Below, piece by piece: positions 7,514-17,912 of a stretch of 64,000 bases of DNA. Source of the DNA: Methylobacillus methanolivorans (GTDB lineage: Bacteria; Pseudomonadota; Gammaproteobacteria; Burkholderiales; Methylophilaceae); the NCBI RefSeq assembly GCF_020531845.1, contig NZ_JAJAVF010000002.1, positions 1,027,543-1,091,542 of the forward strand. Direction: 5' to 3'. Below the pieces are notes generated by a model. That model was not told the DNA's origin. It did not search any database and saw nothing but the letters and a program-made list of their open reading frames with translations. Each line of letters begins with the position of its first letter. The first letter of the stretch is position 1. Made by a program: the position numbers and the translations under genes.

Positions 7514-10500
7514 ATGGTCAAAAAGTCCCTGCTATGGTGTTACCGCACCACCCTCGCCCTGCTATGGTTTGCCATCATTGCATTCTCGATTATCGTCCTT
7601 GGGTTGCGCTACCTGATCCTGCCCAATATCGGCGATTACCGAGACCGCATTGCAGCCAAGGTGAGCACCGTTCTCGGCCAGACCGTGACTATCCAAGACC
7701 TGCATGCCAGCTGGAATGGTCTCAACCCGCATCTCTCATTGCGCAATATCGATATTTACGATGCCGATCAACGCGTCGCATTGTCCTTTCAGCACATTGA
7801 AGCCAGCGTCTCCTGGCTCAGTATCCCCTTACTGGAACCACGCCTCAGTTCATTGATCATTCATGATCCCGCATTGAGCATACGCCGCGAGGAAGATGGC
7901 ACGATCTATGTCGCTGGCATGGCGACCAATGGCCCATCCAGACCGGAATTTGCCAATTGGTTGCTACGGCAAGCCAGCATTGATGTGCGCAATGCCAGCA
8001 TCACCTGGCATGACGCATTGCGCAAAGCCCCTGCCCTCAGCCTGGACCAACTCAACCTGCATATAGAAAACCCGGCATGGAGCAGCCTGATAGGCCACCA
8101 CCGTTTTGGCTTGCAAGCGATCCCGTCGGTCGCAGCCTCGGGGCCAATAGATGTACGCGGCAACGTTTACGGCAAGGATATCGGCCAGCCTGATGACTGG
8201 CGCGGCACCTTGTATGCCCATGCCGATGGCACCGACATTGCCGCATGGCGTCAATGGCTGCCCACAAACCTGATTGATATCCGCCAAGGCTATGGTGCTA
8301 TGCGTGCCTGGCTGGAATTCGCCAATGGTGCGCCAAGAAAGCTCACCAGTGATGTCATCCTGCACAATGTTGTCAGCCACATCATCAAGGATCAACCAGA
8401 AGCCCGTTTACAACAGCTATCCGGCAGGTTGCAATGGATCAAGCACAAGGATGGCCAGGAGCTGACTGCCGATAGGCTCAAGATCGTCACGCCAAATGGC
8501 CTGGATATGCAGAATGGCACCATCGCACTGCGTGAGCGTCATGCAGGCGAACAACAAACATTGGAAGGCAATGTCGCGCTGGATGACATTTCACTGCCAT
8601 CTGCGTATTTGCTTGCCTCCCATCTGCCACTACCTGAAAAACTCAAGCAAACCCTTGAAGAAATCAAGCCAGTAGGCGAATTACACAAGCTCAACATGGC
8701 CTGGACCAGTCATGGCGGGTTTCCGGAAAAGTATAAGTTGAGTACCCAGTTCAGTGATCTGGGCATGCGCCCTTATATGCACATCCCCGGCTTCAAGCAA
8801 TTAAGTGGCAGCATCAATGCTGACCAGGATGGTGGCAGCCTGACGCTTAGCTCACGCAATGCCGAGCTTGAGTTCAAGGACATCTTGCGCTGGCCATTGC
8901 CTGCGGACAAACTCACCGGCCAGGTGAAGTGGAAAACCAATGAAGGCAAACCGGAAATCCGCGTCAGCAACCTCAATATTTCCAACCGTCACCTGGCTGG
9001 TGCCATTAATGCAAACTTCCAGCACAACCCCACGCAGGGCGACATGCTGGAGCTAGTCGGCAAGCTTAATCGTGTGAATGGGGAATATGCCCGCTTCTAT
9101 TACCCATTGATTCTGGGCGAACAGACTTTGTCATGGTTGGATACATCCATCCTTGCCGGTAAAAGTGAGGATGTTAGCGTCATCATCAAAGGCAATCTGC
9201 GCGAATTTCCTTTTGATGGCAACAAAAACGGCTTGTTCCAGGTCAAGGCCAAGATTCATGATGGCCAGCTGAAGTTTGCCCCCGAGTGGCCAAAGATCGA
9301 TAACATCGCTCTCGATATGCTGTTTGAAGGCAATCGCATGGAGTTAAATGCCAACAAGGGCAATACACTAGGCACACAAGTCATCAAGAGCCAGGTAGTG
9401 ATTCCCAACCTGGCTTCCCACCAGCCCGTCCTGAGCGTAGTCAGCGAAGGGCAAGGCCCCATTAGCAATGGCATCCAATACCTCAACTCCAGCCCGCTGG
9501 TCGAGATTGTGGGTGGATTCACGAAAGGCCTGGAAACCAGTGGCAATGGTAAGCTGGCACTGGATTTGCAGATTCCACTCAATGATGTCGATGCGACCAA
9601 GGTCAAGGGTAGCTACACCATCATCAATGGCAGCCTATCGAGCGATGACACCCCACCATTGACACGCATCAATGGCAAACTTGATTTCACTGAAAGTGGC
9701 CTGCGTGGGCAAAATATCGGTACCTGGGTCTATGGCGGGCCTGCACAAGTCAGCCTGAGCTCAGGCAAGGATAAGTCGGTGCGCATCAGTGCACGCGGGC
9801 AAGTCAGTGATGCTGGTTTGCGCTCCAGCTTTGATACGGGCATATTTGACAGGATATTTGGCACGGCAGATTGGACCGGCAATATCAATGCCAGCCCCAA
9901 TGGCGTGGATATCCTGATCAACTCCACCCTGCAAGGCATGACCTCCAGCCTGCCCTTCCCGCTCAACAAGGCCATGAACGACAATGTGCCTTTGCGCATT
10001 GAACGTAAACAACCCAACCCCAATCGGGACAATATCAGCGTTAACTATGGCAGCAACCTGGGCGCAGTATTCGTGCGTACCAAGCAGGGCAATGGCAACT
10101 GGCAGATTGAACGTGGCGATATTGGCCTGAACGTGACACCAACGCTGCCTCAACAGCCCGGCATTAGCGTACATGGCAAGATGGATCTACTTGATGTAGA
10201 CGAATGGCGCGAACTCTCCAGCAGTACCAAGGGCAAGAACCAGCAAGCCAACGATAGCCTCAATATCAGCAAGGTAGACCTTGCTATCAACAAGCTGGAT
10301 GTGTTTGACCGCCGCATCAATGACCTCAAGCTCACCGCCACGGCGATCAAGGATGGCTGGCAAATGCAGGCGCAAAGCAAGGAGCTGACCGGGGATATTC
10401 AATGGCTGAGCCAAGGTAGCGGCAAAGTGCTGGCCCGCCTCAAGCGCCTGAGCATTCCATCCTCTACGCCCGATACTGCACAGTTGCGCACCCAAGGCCA

Positions 10501-11368
10501 ATTCAGCCAACAGAGCAATGTCAGCGAATACCCTTCGCTAGATATCGTGGCCGAGAGTTTTGAATATGGCACCAAGCAACTGGGCAAGCTGGAGTTGCTT
10601 GCCAACGAGCACAATAATGACTGGAGCATTGAAAAGCTGCGCATATCCTCCCCTGAAAGCGAACTTAATGCCGATGGCGAATGGCACAACTGGAAACGCG
10701 CGCCTAATACCAGACTCAATATCAACTGGAAAATCGCCAATGTCGGCAAGACCCTGGAGCGTTTTGGCTATCCCAATGCCATCAAGGACGGCAACGCCAA
10801 CCTCACCGGCCAACTCAAGTGGCCGGGTAGCCCACATGACTTTGAGACTACCCGGTTAAGCGGCGACTTGCAGCTGGATGTACGCAAAGGCCAGATTCTC
10901 AAGATACAGCCTGGCGTTGGTCGCTTGTTCAGCGTACTGACGCTGCAGAACCTGCCGCGCCGCCTCACCTTTGATTTCCGTGATGTATTCAGCAGTGGAT
11001 TTGCCTTCGACAAGATTGGCGCCAATGTCCGTATCGATAATGGCATCATGCGCAGCGACGACTTCCGCCTGGAAGGTCCGACTGCACTGGTACAAATGAC
11101 AGGCGAAACCGACCTGCAAAAGGAAACCCAGCACCTCAAGGTCAAGGTAACACCTTATGTCAGCGACAGCCTATCGATTGCAGCACTGGCAGGTGGCCCC
11201 GTGGTAGGTGCCGCCACTTATATTGCCCAAAAGCTGTTGAAAGACCCTTTGAACCAGATTGCCTCATCAGAGTATGAGTTTGTCGGCACCTGGGACAACC
11301 CGGTTGAAATCAAGGCAGGCAGCAAGCGTGACAATAACAACCAAACGCCACTGCCACTAGGGCGATGA
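7514..11368 (+). CDS. yhdP: AsmA-like protein YhdP (DUF3971)
   Basis: A 1284-residue protein with one N-terminal membrane anchor (about residues 13-35) and a very long periplasmic part rich in beta repeats. The beginning IGDYRDRIAAKVSTVLGQTV and the C-terminal AsmA-like block (about residues 1080-1240) match the YhdP family, whose members bridge the envelope and move phospholipids to the outer membrane. Length agrees with E. coli YhdP (about 1266). It is divergent from yheS and followed by the nitrilase-family gene (66-base gap), a common betaproteobacterial order with tldD. Confidence 0.92.
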   Translation: MVKKSLLWCYRTTLALLWFAIIAFSIIVLGLRYLILPNIGDYRDRIAAKVSTVLGQTVTIQDLHASWNGLNPHLSLRNIDIYDADQRVALSFQHIEASVSWLSIPLLEPRLSSLIIHDPALSIRREEDGTIYVAGMATNGPSRPEFANWLLRQASIDVRNASITWHDALRKAPALSLDQLNLHIENPAWSSLIGHHRFGLQAIPSVAASGPIDVRGNVYGKDIGQPDDWRGTLYAHADGTDIAAWRQWLPTNLIDIRQGYGAMRAWLEFANGAPRKLTSDVILHNVVSHIIKDQPEARLQQLSGRLQWIKHKDGQELTADRLKIVTPNGLDMQNGTIALRERHAGEQQTLEGNVALDDISLPSAYLLASHLPLPEKLKQTLEEIKPVGELHKLNMAWTSHGGFPEKYKLSTQFSDLGMRPYMHIPGFKQLSGSINADQDGGSLTLSSRNAELEFKDILRWPLPADKLTGQVKWKTNEGKPEIRVSNLNISNRHLAGAINANFQHNPTQGDMLELVGKLNRVNGEYARFYYPLILGEQTLSWLDTSILAGKSEDVSVIIKGNLREFPFDGNKNGLFQVKAKIHDGQLKFAPEWPKIDNIALDMLFEGNRMELNANKGNTLGTQVIKSQVVIPNLASHQPVLSVVSEGQGPISNGIQYLNSSPLVEIVGGFTKGLETSGNGKLALDLQIPLNDVDATKVKGSYTIINGSLSSDDTPPLTRINGKLDFTESGLRGQNIGTWVYGGPAQVSLSSGKDKSVRISARGQVSDAGLRSSFDTGIFDRIFGTADWTGNINASPNGVDILINSTLQGMTSSLPFPLNKAMNDNVPLRIERKQPNPNRDNISVNYGSNLGAVFVRTKQGNGNWQIERGDIGLNVTPTLPQQPGISVHGKMDLLDVDEWRELSSSTKGKNQQANDSLNISKVDLAINKLDVFDRRINDLKLTATAIKDGWQMQAQSKELTGDIQWLSQGSGKVLARLKRLSIPSSTPDTAQLRTQGQFSQQSNVSEYPSLDIVAESFEYGTKQLGKLELLANEHNNDWSIEKLRISSPESELNADGEWHNWKRAPNTRLNINWKIANVGKTLERFGYPNAIKDGNANLTGQLKWPGSPHDFETTRLSGDLQLDVRKGQILKIQPGVGRLFSVLTLQNLPRRLTFDFRDVFSSGFAFDKIGANVRIDNGIMRSDDFRLEGPTALVQMTGETDLQKETQHLKVKVTPYVSDSLSIAALAGGPVVGAATYIAQKLLKDPLNQIASSEYEFVGTWDNPVEIKAGSKRDNNNQTPLPLGR

Positions 11369-11434
11369 GTGATGTCGCTCGTACAAATGCAACAAACTAA
11401 CCCGATAATTCGTCATCCGTCCGGAAAATAAAAC

Positions 11435-12292
11435 ATGGCTATCAAATCAAGAGAAAAAGTTGCCAAGAGCAAAGCCAAGAACTCCATCCCTGGCATTAAT
11501 CGTATTGCAGCCATCCAGATGGCCTCTGGCCCTTACGTTGCTGCCAACCTGAGCGAGGCCGAGCGCCTAATCGAAATTGCCGTCAATATGGGAGCAAAGC
11601 TGATCGCCCTGCCAGAATATTTTGCCATTATGGGCATCAAAGATACTGACAAGGTTGCCGTCCGTGAAAAAGAAGGCAGTGGCCCTATCCAGCGTTTTCT
11701 TGCCAAAACAGCCAAGAAGCACCAGGTATGGATCATCGGTGGCTCGGTGCCCCTGGAGTCAGATAATCCAGACAAGGTACGTAACGCCTGCTTGGTATAC
11801 GACGACAAGGGCAAACAGGTAGCACGCTACGACAAGATCCACCTGTTTGGCTTTGAGCAAGGCCAGGAGCATTACCAAGAAAAGAAAACCATTGAGCCTG
11901 GCGATGCCGTTGTGACAGTGGATACGCCTTTCGGCAAGCTGGGGCTTTCCATCTGCTATGACTTACGTTTCCCCGAGCTGTACCGCGCCATGGGTGATGT
12001 CGACATCATCGCCGTGCCGTCCGCCTTCACCGAAACCACCGGTAAAGCCCATTGGGAAACACTGATCCGTGCCCGCGCTATCGAGAATCTCTGTTACGTG
12101 ATCGCCCCCGGTCAAGGCGGCTACCACGCTTCGGGGCGCGAAACCCATGGCAACAGCATGATCGTGGACCCCTGGGGGGTCGTACAGGATAGGCTACCTC
12201 GTGGCTCAGGTGTCGTAATTTCATCCATCAACACCGCCTACCTCAAGAGCCTGCGCAAAAGCCTGCCAGCTTTGAAACACCGCAAGCTATAA
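11435..12292 (+). CDS. Carbon-nitrogen hydrolase (Nit1-like, probable deaminated-glutathione amidase)
   Basis: A 285-residue cytosolic nitrilase-superfamily amidase with the catalytic triad in place: Glu61 (LPEYFA), Lys134 (YDKIHLFG) and Cys174 (SICYDLRFPE). The YDLRFPELYR motif is typical of the Nit1/NitA branch that repairs deaminated glutathione. A 20-residue Lys/Ser-rich N-terminal extension precedes the domain. Position between yhdP and tldD is conserved in related genomes. Other omega-amidase substrates are possible. Confidence 0.85.
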   Translation: MAIKSREKVAKSKAKNSIPGINRIAAIQMASGPYVAANLSEAERLIEIAVNMGAKLIALPEYFAIMGIKDTDKVAVREKEGSGPIQRFLAKTAKKHQVWIIGGSVPLESDNPDKVRNACLVYDDKGKQVARYDKIHLFGFEQGQEHYQEKKTIEPGDAVVTVDTPFGKLGLSICYDLRFPELYRAMGDVDIIAVPSAFTETTGKAHWETLIRARAIENLCYVIAPGQGGYHASGRETHGNSMIVDPWGVVQDRLPRGSGVVISSINTAYLKSLRKSLPALKHRKL

Positions 12293-12310
12293 AGCTATCG
12301 CGACTAGGTT

Positions 12311-12368
12311 CTGGCTTCGTTACTCTGCCTTTTATCACGACTTATATGATGGCAGAGCAACTAGCCAG
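12311..12368. other. Long intergenic hairpin between the amidase gene and tldD
   Basis: Arms pair in blocks: CTGGCT/AGCCAG, GTT/AAC and CTCTGCC/GGCAGAG, separated by small internal loops, around a 21-base loop. It begins 18 bases after the stop codon. No U-tract follows, so it may stabilise or process the mRNA rather than terminate it. Confidence 0.5.
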
Positions 12369-12522
12369 GATCACTCGAATATTGTTCGTTAATACGACTA
12401 TCTGGCTTGAAAAAGCGCTGATCTACTCCATCTCTTGAGCATCATTTACAGAAAATACTTATGTTCCGTCATCCCAACGCACTGTTATGATGGAATCCAT
12501 GCAACTTGGAAGACGCTTTACC

Positions 12523-13998
12523 ATGAAACCCGATAGCTTACCCACCGCCTCCAGCCCTGCGACAGATTCGCACTTCAACACAGCGACAGAAACCCTGCTC
12601 GCCCCCAGTGGCCTGGATGTTGGCCAGCTACAAGGCGTGATTGGCAATATCATGTCGCATCAAGTCGATTATGCCGACCTGTATTTTCAATACAGCCGGG
12701 CGGAAAGCTGGGGGCTGGAAGAAGGCCAGGTGAAATCAGGCAACTTCAGCATAGATCAAGGCGTAGGCGTGCGTGCCGTGAGCGGCGAGAAAACCGCATT
12801 TGCTTATTCCGACGACATCAACCTGCCCGCACTCAAGCAGGCAGCCAATGCTACGCGCGCCATTGCTGCACTTGGCGAAGAAAAACAAGGCCAGGCGGTT
12901 CAGCGCTTTAGCGCTCCCCAGCTTTATGTGCCGCAAGACCCCATCGCATCGCTCAGCGCCGAGGCCAAGGTCAAGTTGCTAGAGCGCCTGGAGATGTATG
13001 CCCGTAAGGCAGACCCTCGCATCACTCAGGTGATGGCCTCAGTCGCGGGTGAATATGAAGTCATTATGGTCGCGCGTCATGATGGGGTAATGGCAGCGGA
13101 CGTGCGCCCCTTGGTGCGTCTCTCGATCCAGGTCATCGCCGAACATAATGGCAGGCGCGAGCAAGGCTCTGCAGGCGGCGGCGGACGTTTCGATTACAGT
13201 TATTTCACCGATGAGATTTTACAGGATTATGCGCAGAAAGCCGTGCACCAAGCCCTGGTCAACCTTGAGGCTCGCCCTGCGCCAGCAGGCAGCATGACCG
13301 TCGTTCTAGGCTCAGGTTGGCCCGGCATCCTGCTACATGAAGCGATCGGGCATGGACTGGAAGGTGACTTCAATCGCAAGGGCAGCTCTGCATTCAGCAA
13401 TGCCATTGGCCAACAGGTAGCTGCCAAGGGATTAACAGTGGTCGATGACGGCACCATCAGCAATCGTCGCGGCTCGCTTAATATTGATGATGAAGGCAAC
13501 CCTACCCAGCGCACTGTGCTGATCGAGGATGGCATCTTGCGCGGCTACATTCAGGACAGCCTCAATGCACGCCTGATGAACATGGCGCTTACCGGCAATG
13601 CACGCCGTGAATCTTATGCCCACATCCCCATGCCGCGCATGACTAACACCTACATGCTCAACGGTAATATGGCACCAGAGGAAATTATCAAGTCGGTAAA
13701 GAGGGGCTTGTATGCAGCCAACTTTGGCGGTGGTCAGGTCGACATCACCAGCGGCAAGTTCGTCTTCTCCGCAGCTGAAGCCTGGATGATCGAGGATGGC
13801 AAACTCGCCTATCCGGTCAAGGGCGCAACCTTGATCGGCAATGGCCCTGATGTTCTCACCCGCGTTTCCATGATAGGCAATGATATGGCGCTGGACAGCG
13901 GCGTTGGCACTTGCGGCAAGGAGGGCCAGAGCGTGCCTGTCGGTGTGGGCCAGCCTACACTACGCATTGACGGCTTGACGGTGGGCGGAACGGTTTAA
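12523..13998 (+). CDS. tldD: Metalloprotease TldD
   Basis: A 491-residue TldD/PmbA-family protein. The zinc-binding HEAIGH motif begins at residue 272 and is followed by GLEGDFNRKGSS. The C-terminal domain ends with the conserved GxGTCGKxGQxVPVGVGQP segment. With TldE (not in this window) it degrades unfolded or modified peptides and CcdA-type antitoxins. The ATG at 12523 (MKPDSLPTAS) has GGAAG upstream and gives the family length; the ATG at 12487 would add 12 residues with no ribosome site. Confidence 0.92.
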   Translation: MKPDSLPTASSPATDSHFNTATETLLAPSGLDVGQLQGVIGNIMSHQVDYADLYFQYSRAESWGLEEGQVKSGNFSIDQGVGVRAVSGEKTAFAYSDDINLPALKQAANATRAIAALGEEKQGQAVQRFSAPQLYVPQDPIASLSAEAKVKLLERLEMYARKADPRITQVMASVAGEYEVIMVARHDGVMAADVRPLVRLSIQVIAEHNGRREQGSAGGGGRFDYSYFTDEILQDYAQKAVHQALVNLEARPAPAGSMTVVLGSGWPGILLHEAIGHGLEGDFNRKGSSAFSNAIGQQVAAKGLTVVDDGTISNRRGSLNIDDEGNPTQRTVLIEDGILRGYIQDSLNARLMNMALTGNARRESYAHIPMPRMTNTYMLNGNMAPEEIIKSVKRGLYAANFGGGQVDITSGKFVFSAAEAWMIEDGKLAYPVKGATLIGNGPDVLTRVSMIGNDMALDSGVGTCGKEGQSVPVGVGQPTLRIDGLTVGGTV

Positions 13999-14076
13999 TA
14001 TGATGGAGGTGAAGGTTATCGCCTTCACCTACCCTGAACGCTGCATAGAAGTCCCGACCACAAGAAAGGATTCGAC

Positions 14077-14352
14077 ATGGCTACACCCAGCAAGAGCACC
14101 ACTGCAAAAAAAACTGCCGCGCCCAAGACCTCCACAGCCAAATCTGTGACCCCCAAGAAAACCACTACCAAAAAAGCCAGCACCAGCAAGGCCAAGACAA
14201 CGGATACCGCTAGCCAGATCAGTCCAGAAGAACATTATCGTATGGTCGAGGTTGCCGCGTATTTTCTTGCTGAACGTAATGGCTTTGCTGGCAGCCCGGT
14301 GGAATACTGGACAGCCGCTGAAGCGCAAATCAACAAACTGCTTAGCAAGTAA
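14077..14352 (+). CDS. DUF2934 protein with basic Lys/Thr/Ala-rich tail
   Basis: A 91-residue protein. Residues 1-48 are a low-complexity Lys/Thr/Ser/Ala-rich region reminiscent of histone-H1-like tails. Residues 49-91 match DUF2934 (EEHYRMVEVAAYFLAERNG then WTAAEAQINKLL). AAGAAAGGA lies 7 bases before the ATG. The tail suggests nucleic-acid binding, but the function of DUF2934 is not known. A small GC hairpin (14374-14389) follows the stop codon. Confidence 0.75.
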   Translation: MATPSKSTTAKKTAAPKTSTAKSVTPKKTTTKKASTSKAKTTDTASQISPEEHYRMVEVAAYFLAERNGFAGSPVEYWTAAEAQINKLLSK

Positions 14353-14505
14353 TAGTAATTCTGTCTTCTGGCATGTCCGCAAGCGGACAGCCTGGAAGGC
14401 ATCTTGAAGCATTGCAACAACTACACCTGCCCAATGCACTATTAGCCGCGCTATAAGGTGAAAAGGCTATAATAAGCCGTTTATTCCATCTATCACGGCA
14501 AAGCA

Positions 14506-17500
14506 ATGCAGTTTTCCCTGCCCATCCCGGCAACTGGTCAATCCAACCGACTTGATCCACTAACACCTGGCACGGATAGCCTGGCCTTAGCCCGGCTGGC
14601 CATAGAACGATCACAGGTATCGGCAAAATCGCCTATCGTCGTCATTACCTCCAATGCCTTCGATGCCCAGCGACTCCTGGAGGAAATTCCCTGGTATGCG
14701 CCGCAATTGCGGGTGCATATGCTGCCGGACTGGGAAACCCTTCCTTACGACCATTTCTCACCGCACCCTGACCTGATTTCTGAACGGCTAGCCACGCTGT
14801 ACCAGATCAGCCAAAACAGTTGCGATATTGTCCTTGTGCCAATATCAACAGCACTGATACGCCTACCGCCCAATGCTTATTTGGCAGCGCATACCTTCAT
14901 GCTGAAAAAAGGTCAGACACTGGATATCGAAGCATTGCGCAACCAATGCGCCAATGCTGGCTATCACCATGTCAGCCAAGTCATGAGCCCAGGTGAATTC
15001 AGCGTGCGTGGCGGCCTCATCGACCTGTTCCCAATGGGTAGCACATTGCCCTACCGCCTGGACTTGTTTGATGACGAGATAGAAACCATCCGTACCTTTG
15101 ATGTCGATAGCCAGCGCAGTCTCTACCCAGTCGCCGATATCCGCCTGCTGCCTGCCAAGGAGTTCCCGCTCGATGAAAACGGTATTGCCCGTTTTCGCCA
15201 GAACTTCCGCGAGATATTTGAGGGTGATCCGTCGCGCAGCCGTATTTACAAGGATGTCTCCAAGGGTATCGCCAGTGGTGGTATCGAATGGTATCTGCCT
15301 TTATTTTTTGAGCAGACGGCTACCTTGCTGGATTATGTCCCAGCAGATGCCCTGCTCTGCCTGCATGGCAATCTTGACCAGGCAGCACAAGCCTTTTGGC
15401 ACGATGCGCAATCACGTTATCGCCAGTTGGCGCACGACCCTGAGCGCCCCATCCTCAAGCCAGAAATCCTGCTGATCAAAGCGGATGAACTCTTCAGCCA
15501 AAGCCATGCCTGGGCTAGGTTGCAATTGAGCCTGGATGCAGAAAAGAAACTGCCTGCATTGGAGGTGGAGCGCCGCTCGGAACAACCACTGCACAAGCTG
15601 CAAGACTACACGCGCCGTTTCAAGGGTCGCACCCTGATTGCTGCCGAAAGCCTGGGCCGCCGCGAAACCATGGCCCAGCTATTCAATGATCACGGCATCA
15701 CTTATGAGCCCTGCGACGACTGGCAAAGCTTCCAGGCTAGCAAAGCGCCTGTGATGCTGGGCATCAGCCCCTTGCATGGCGGTTTTGTCCTGGATGACGT
15801 GGCCGTGATCACCGAGGCCGAGCTATATGCCAACACCGTACGCCAGCAACGCCGCCGCGACAAGGAGAAACAACGCAACACCGAGGGCATGCTCAAGGAT
15901 TTATCCGAACTGCGTGAACATGACCCGGTCGTCCATGAGCAACACGGTGTGGGGCGTTACCGTGGCTTGGTCAATATTGATTTTGGCGAAGGCGAGACCG
16001 AGTTCCTCTTGCTGGAATATGCAGGCGACGACAAATTGTATGTTCCCGTCTCGCAACTATTCCTGATCTCGCGCTATTCCGGCGGCCCACCGGAATCCGC
16101 CCCTTTGCACCGCCTGGGGAGTGGTCATTGGGAAAAGGCCAAGAAAAAAGCTCTCAAGCAAGTGCGGGATACTGCCGCAGAGTTGCTCAACCTTTACGCC
16201 CAGCGAGCTGCGCGCAAAGGTCACGCCTTCACCTTGGGCCTGCATGACTATGAAGCCTTTGCGGAAGGTTTCCCCTTCGAGGAAACGACAGATCAACTTG
16301 CCGCAATTGAGGCCGTCATCAGCGATATGCAATCTGGCCGCCCCATGGATAGACTGGTTTGCGGCGATGTCGGCTTTGGCAAGACAGAAGTGGCGCTACG
16401 CGCCGCGTTTGTTGCTGTCATGGGTGGCAGGCAGGTAGCCGTGCTGGTGCCTACCACACTCCTCGCAGAGCAACACTTCAATAATTTCAGTGACCGTTTT
16501 GCCGATTGGCCAATCAAGATTGCGGAAATTTCACGCTTCCGTACTGCCAAGGAGCAAACCCAGGCACTCAAGGGTCTGGAAGATGGCAGCATCGATATTG
16601 TGATCGGCACTCACCGCCTGATACAAAAAGACATTCATTTCAAGAATCTTGGCCTGGTCATTCTTGATGAGGAGCACCGTTTTGGCGTGCGCCAGAAAGA
16701 ACAGCTTAAGGCCATGCGTGCCGAGGTTGATGTACTAACCCTCACCGCTACGCCAATTCCTCGTACGCTATCCATGGCAATGGAAGGCCTGCGCGAATTC
16801 TCCGTGATTGCTACACCACCGCAAAAACGCCTGGCAATCAAGACCTTTGCTACGACTTATTCCGAAGGCATTATTCGCGAAGCCGCCATGCGTGAATTCA
16901 AGCGCGGTGGACAAGTGTATTTCCTGCATAACGAGGTGGATACCATCTTCGTTATGAAGGAAAAGCTGGAAAAAATCTTGCCCGAAGCGCGTATTGGCAT
17001 CGCCCACGGCCAGTTACGCGAACGTGAACTTGAACATGTGATGCGTGACTTTTACCAGCAGCGTTTCAACCTGCTGCTGTGCACCACCATTATCGAGACC
17101 GGCATCGATGTGCCCACCGCCAATACCATCATCATGAACCGCGCTGATATGTTTGGCCTGGCACAATTGCACCAGTTACGTGGTCGCGTAGGCCGCTCAC
17201 ACCATCAGGCCTATGCTTACCTGCTTACCGACCCAGACCGCAACATCACGCCGCAAGCGCAGAAACGCCTGGATGCAATCCAGTTACTGGAAGACTTGGG
17301 CGCAGGCTTTCACCTGGCAATGCACGATCTGGAAATCCGCGGTGCGGGCGAACTACTGGGCGATAGCCAAAGTGGTGAAATGCAGGAAATTGGTTTTACC
17401 CTTTACTCCGACATGCTCAATCACGCCGTGAAACAGCTCAAGGCAGGCAAGGAGCCTGACCTATCGGCACCGCTCGGCGTGACTACCGAGATCAACCTGC

Positions 17501-17910
17501 ATACGCCTGCCTTGTTGCCGAACGATTATTGCCCTGATGTGCACGAGCGCCTGGTACTCTACAAGCGACTAGCCAACTGCAACGACGATGACGACCTCGA
17601 CACCATGCAGGAAGAGCTGATTGACCGCTTTGGCTTACTCCCGGAGCAAGGCGAAGCCCTGATGGCTTGCCACCGCTTGCGCATTGCGGCAAAACCACTG
17701 GGAATCAACAAGATTGACGCCAGCGATTCAGCAATCCAGCTGCACTTTGCGCCGAGCACAGAGCTAGACCCAACCAAACTCATCGCACTGCTGCAACGTG
17801 ACCGCCGCTGCCGCATGAATGGGCCGGACAAACTCAGGGTTACGGTACAATACCCCAGCATCGCACAACGTGCGGACTTCATCAAAAACCTGCTCAAGGA
17901 ACTCATCTAA
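14506..17910 (+). CDS. mfd: Transcription-repair coupling factor Mfd
   Basis: A 1134-residue translocase that removes stalled RNA polymerase and recruits UvrA. In order: the UvrB-homology region (about residues 1-340); the RNA polymerase-interacting domain (HDPVVHEQHGVGRYRGL, about 470); RecG-like helicase motifs GDVGFGKTEVA (Walker A), LDEEHRFGV (Walker B/DEEH), TATPIPRTL and QLRGRVGRS; and the C-terminal TRCF domain. Full length and intact. It is followed two bases later by dedA. Confidence 0.96.
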   Translation: MQFSLPIPATGQSNRLDPLTPGTDSLALARLAIERSQVSAKSPIVVITSNAFDAQRLLEEIPWYAPQLRVHMLPDWETLPYDHFSPHPDLISERLATLYQISQNSCDIVLVPISTALIRLPPNAYLAAHTFMLKKGQTLDIEALRNQCANAGYHHVSQVMSPGEFSVRGGLIDLFPMGSTLPYRLDLFDDEIETIRTFDVDSQRSLYPVADIRLLPAKEFPLDENGIARFRQNFREIFEGDPSRSRIYKDVSKGIASGGIEWYLPLFFEQTATLLDYVPADALLCLHGNLDQAAQAFWHDAQSRYRQLAHDPERPILKPEILLIKADELFSQSHAWARLQLSLDAEKKLPALEVERRSEQPLHKLQDYTRRFKGRTLIAAESLGRRETMAQLFNDHGITYEPCDDWQSFQASKAPVMLGISPLHGGFVLDDVAVITEAELYANTVRQQRRRDKEKQRNTEGMLKDLSELREHDPVVHEQHGVGRYRGLVNIDFGEGETEFLLLEYAGDDKLYVPVSQLFLISRYSGGPPESAPLHRLGSGHWEKAKKKALKQVRDTAAELLNLYAQRAARKGHAFTLGLHDYEAFAEGFPFEETTDQLAAIEAVISDMQSGRPMDRLVCGDVGFGKTEVALRAAFVAVMGGRQVAVLVPTTLLAEQHFNNFSDRFADWPIKIAEISRFRTAKEQTQALKGLEDGSIDIVIGTHRLIQKDIHFKNLGLVILDEEHRFGVRQKEQLKAMRAEVDVLTLTATPIPRTLSMAMEGLREFSVIATPPQKRLAIKTFATTYSEGIIREAAMREFKRGGQVYFLHNEVDTIFVMKEKLEKILPEARIGIAHGQLRERELEHVMRDFYQQRFNLLLCTTIIETGIDVPTANTIIMNRADMFGLAQLHQLRGRVGRSHHQAYAYLLTDPDRNITPQAQKRLDAIQLLEDLGAGFHLAMHDLEIRGAGELLGDSQSGEMQEIGFTLYSDMLNHAVKQLKAGKEPDLSAPLGVTTEINLHTPALLPNDYCPDVHERLVLYKRLANCNDDDDLDTMQEELIDRFGLLPEQGEALMACHRLRIAAKPLGINKIDASDSAIQLHFAPSTELDPTKLIALLQRDRRCRMNGPDKLRVTVQYPSIAQRADFIKNLLKELI

Positions 17911-17912
17911 AC

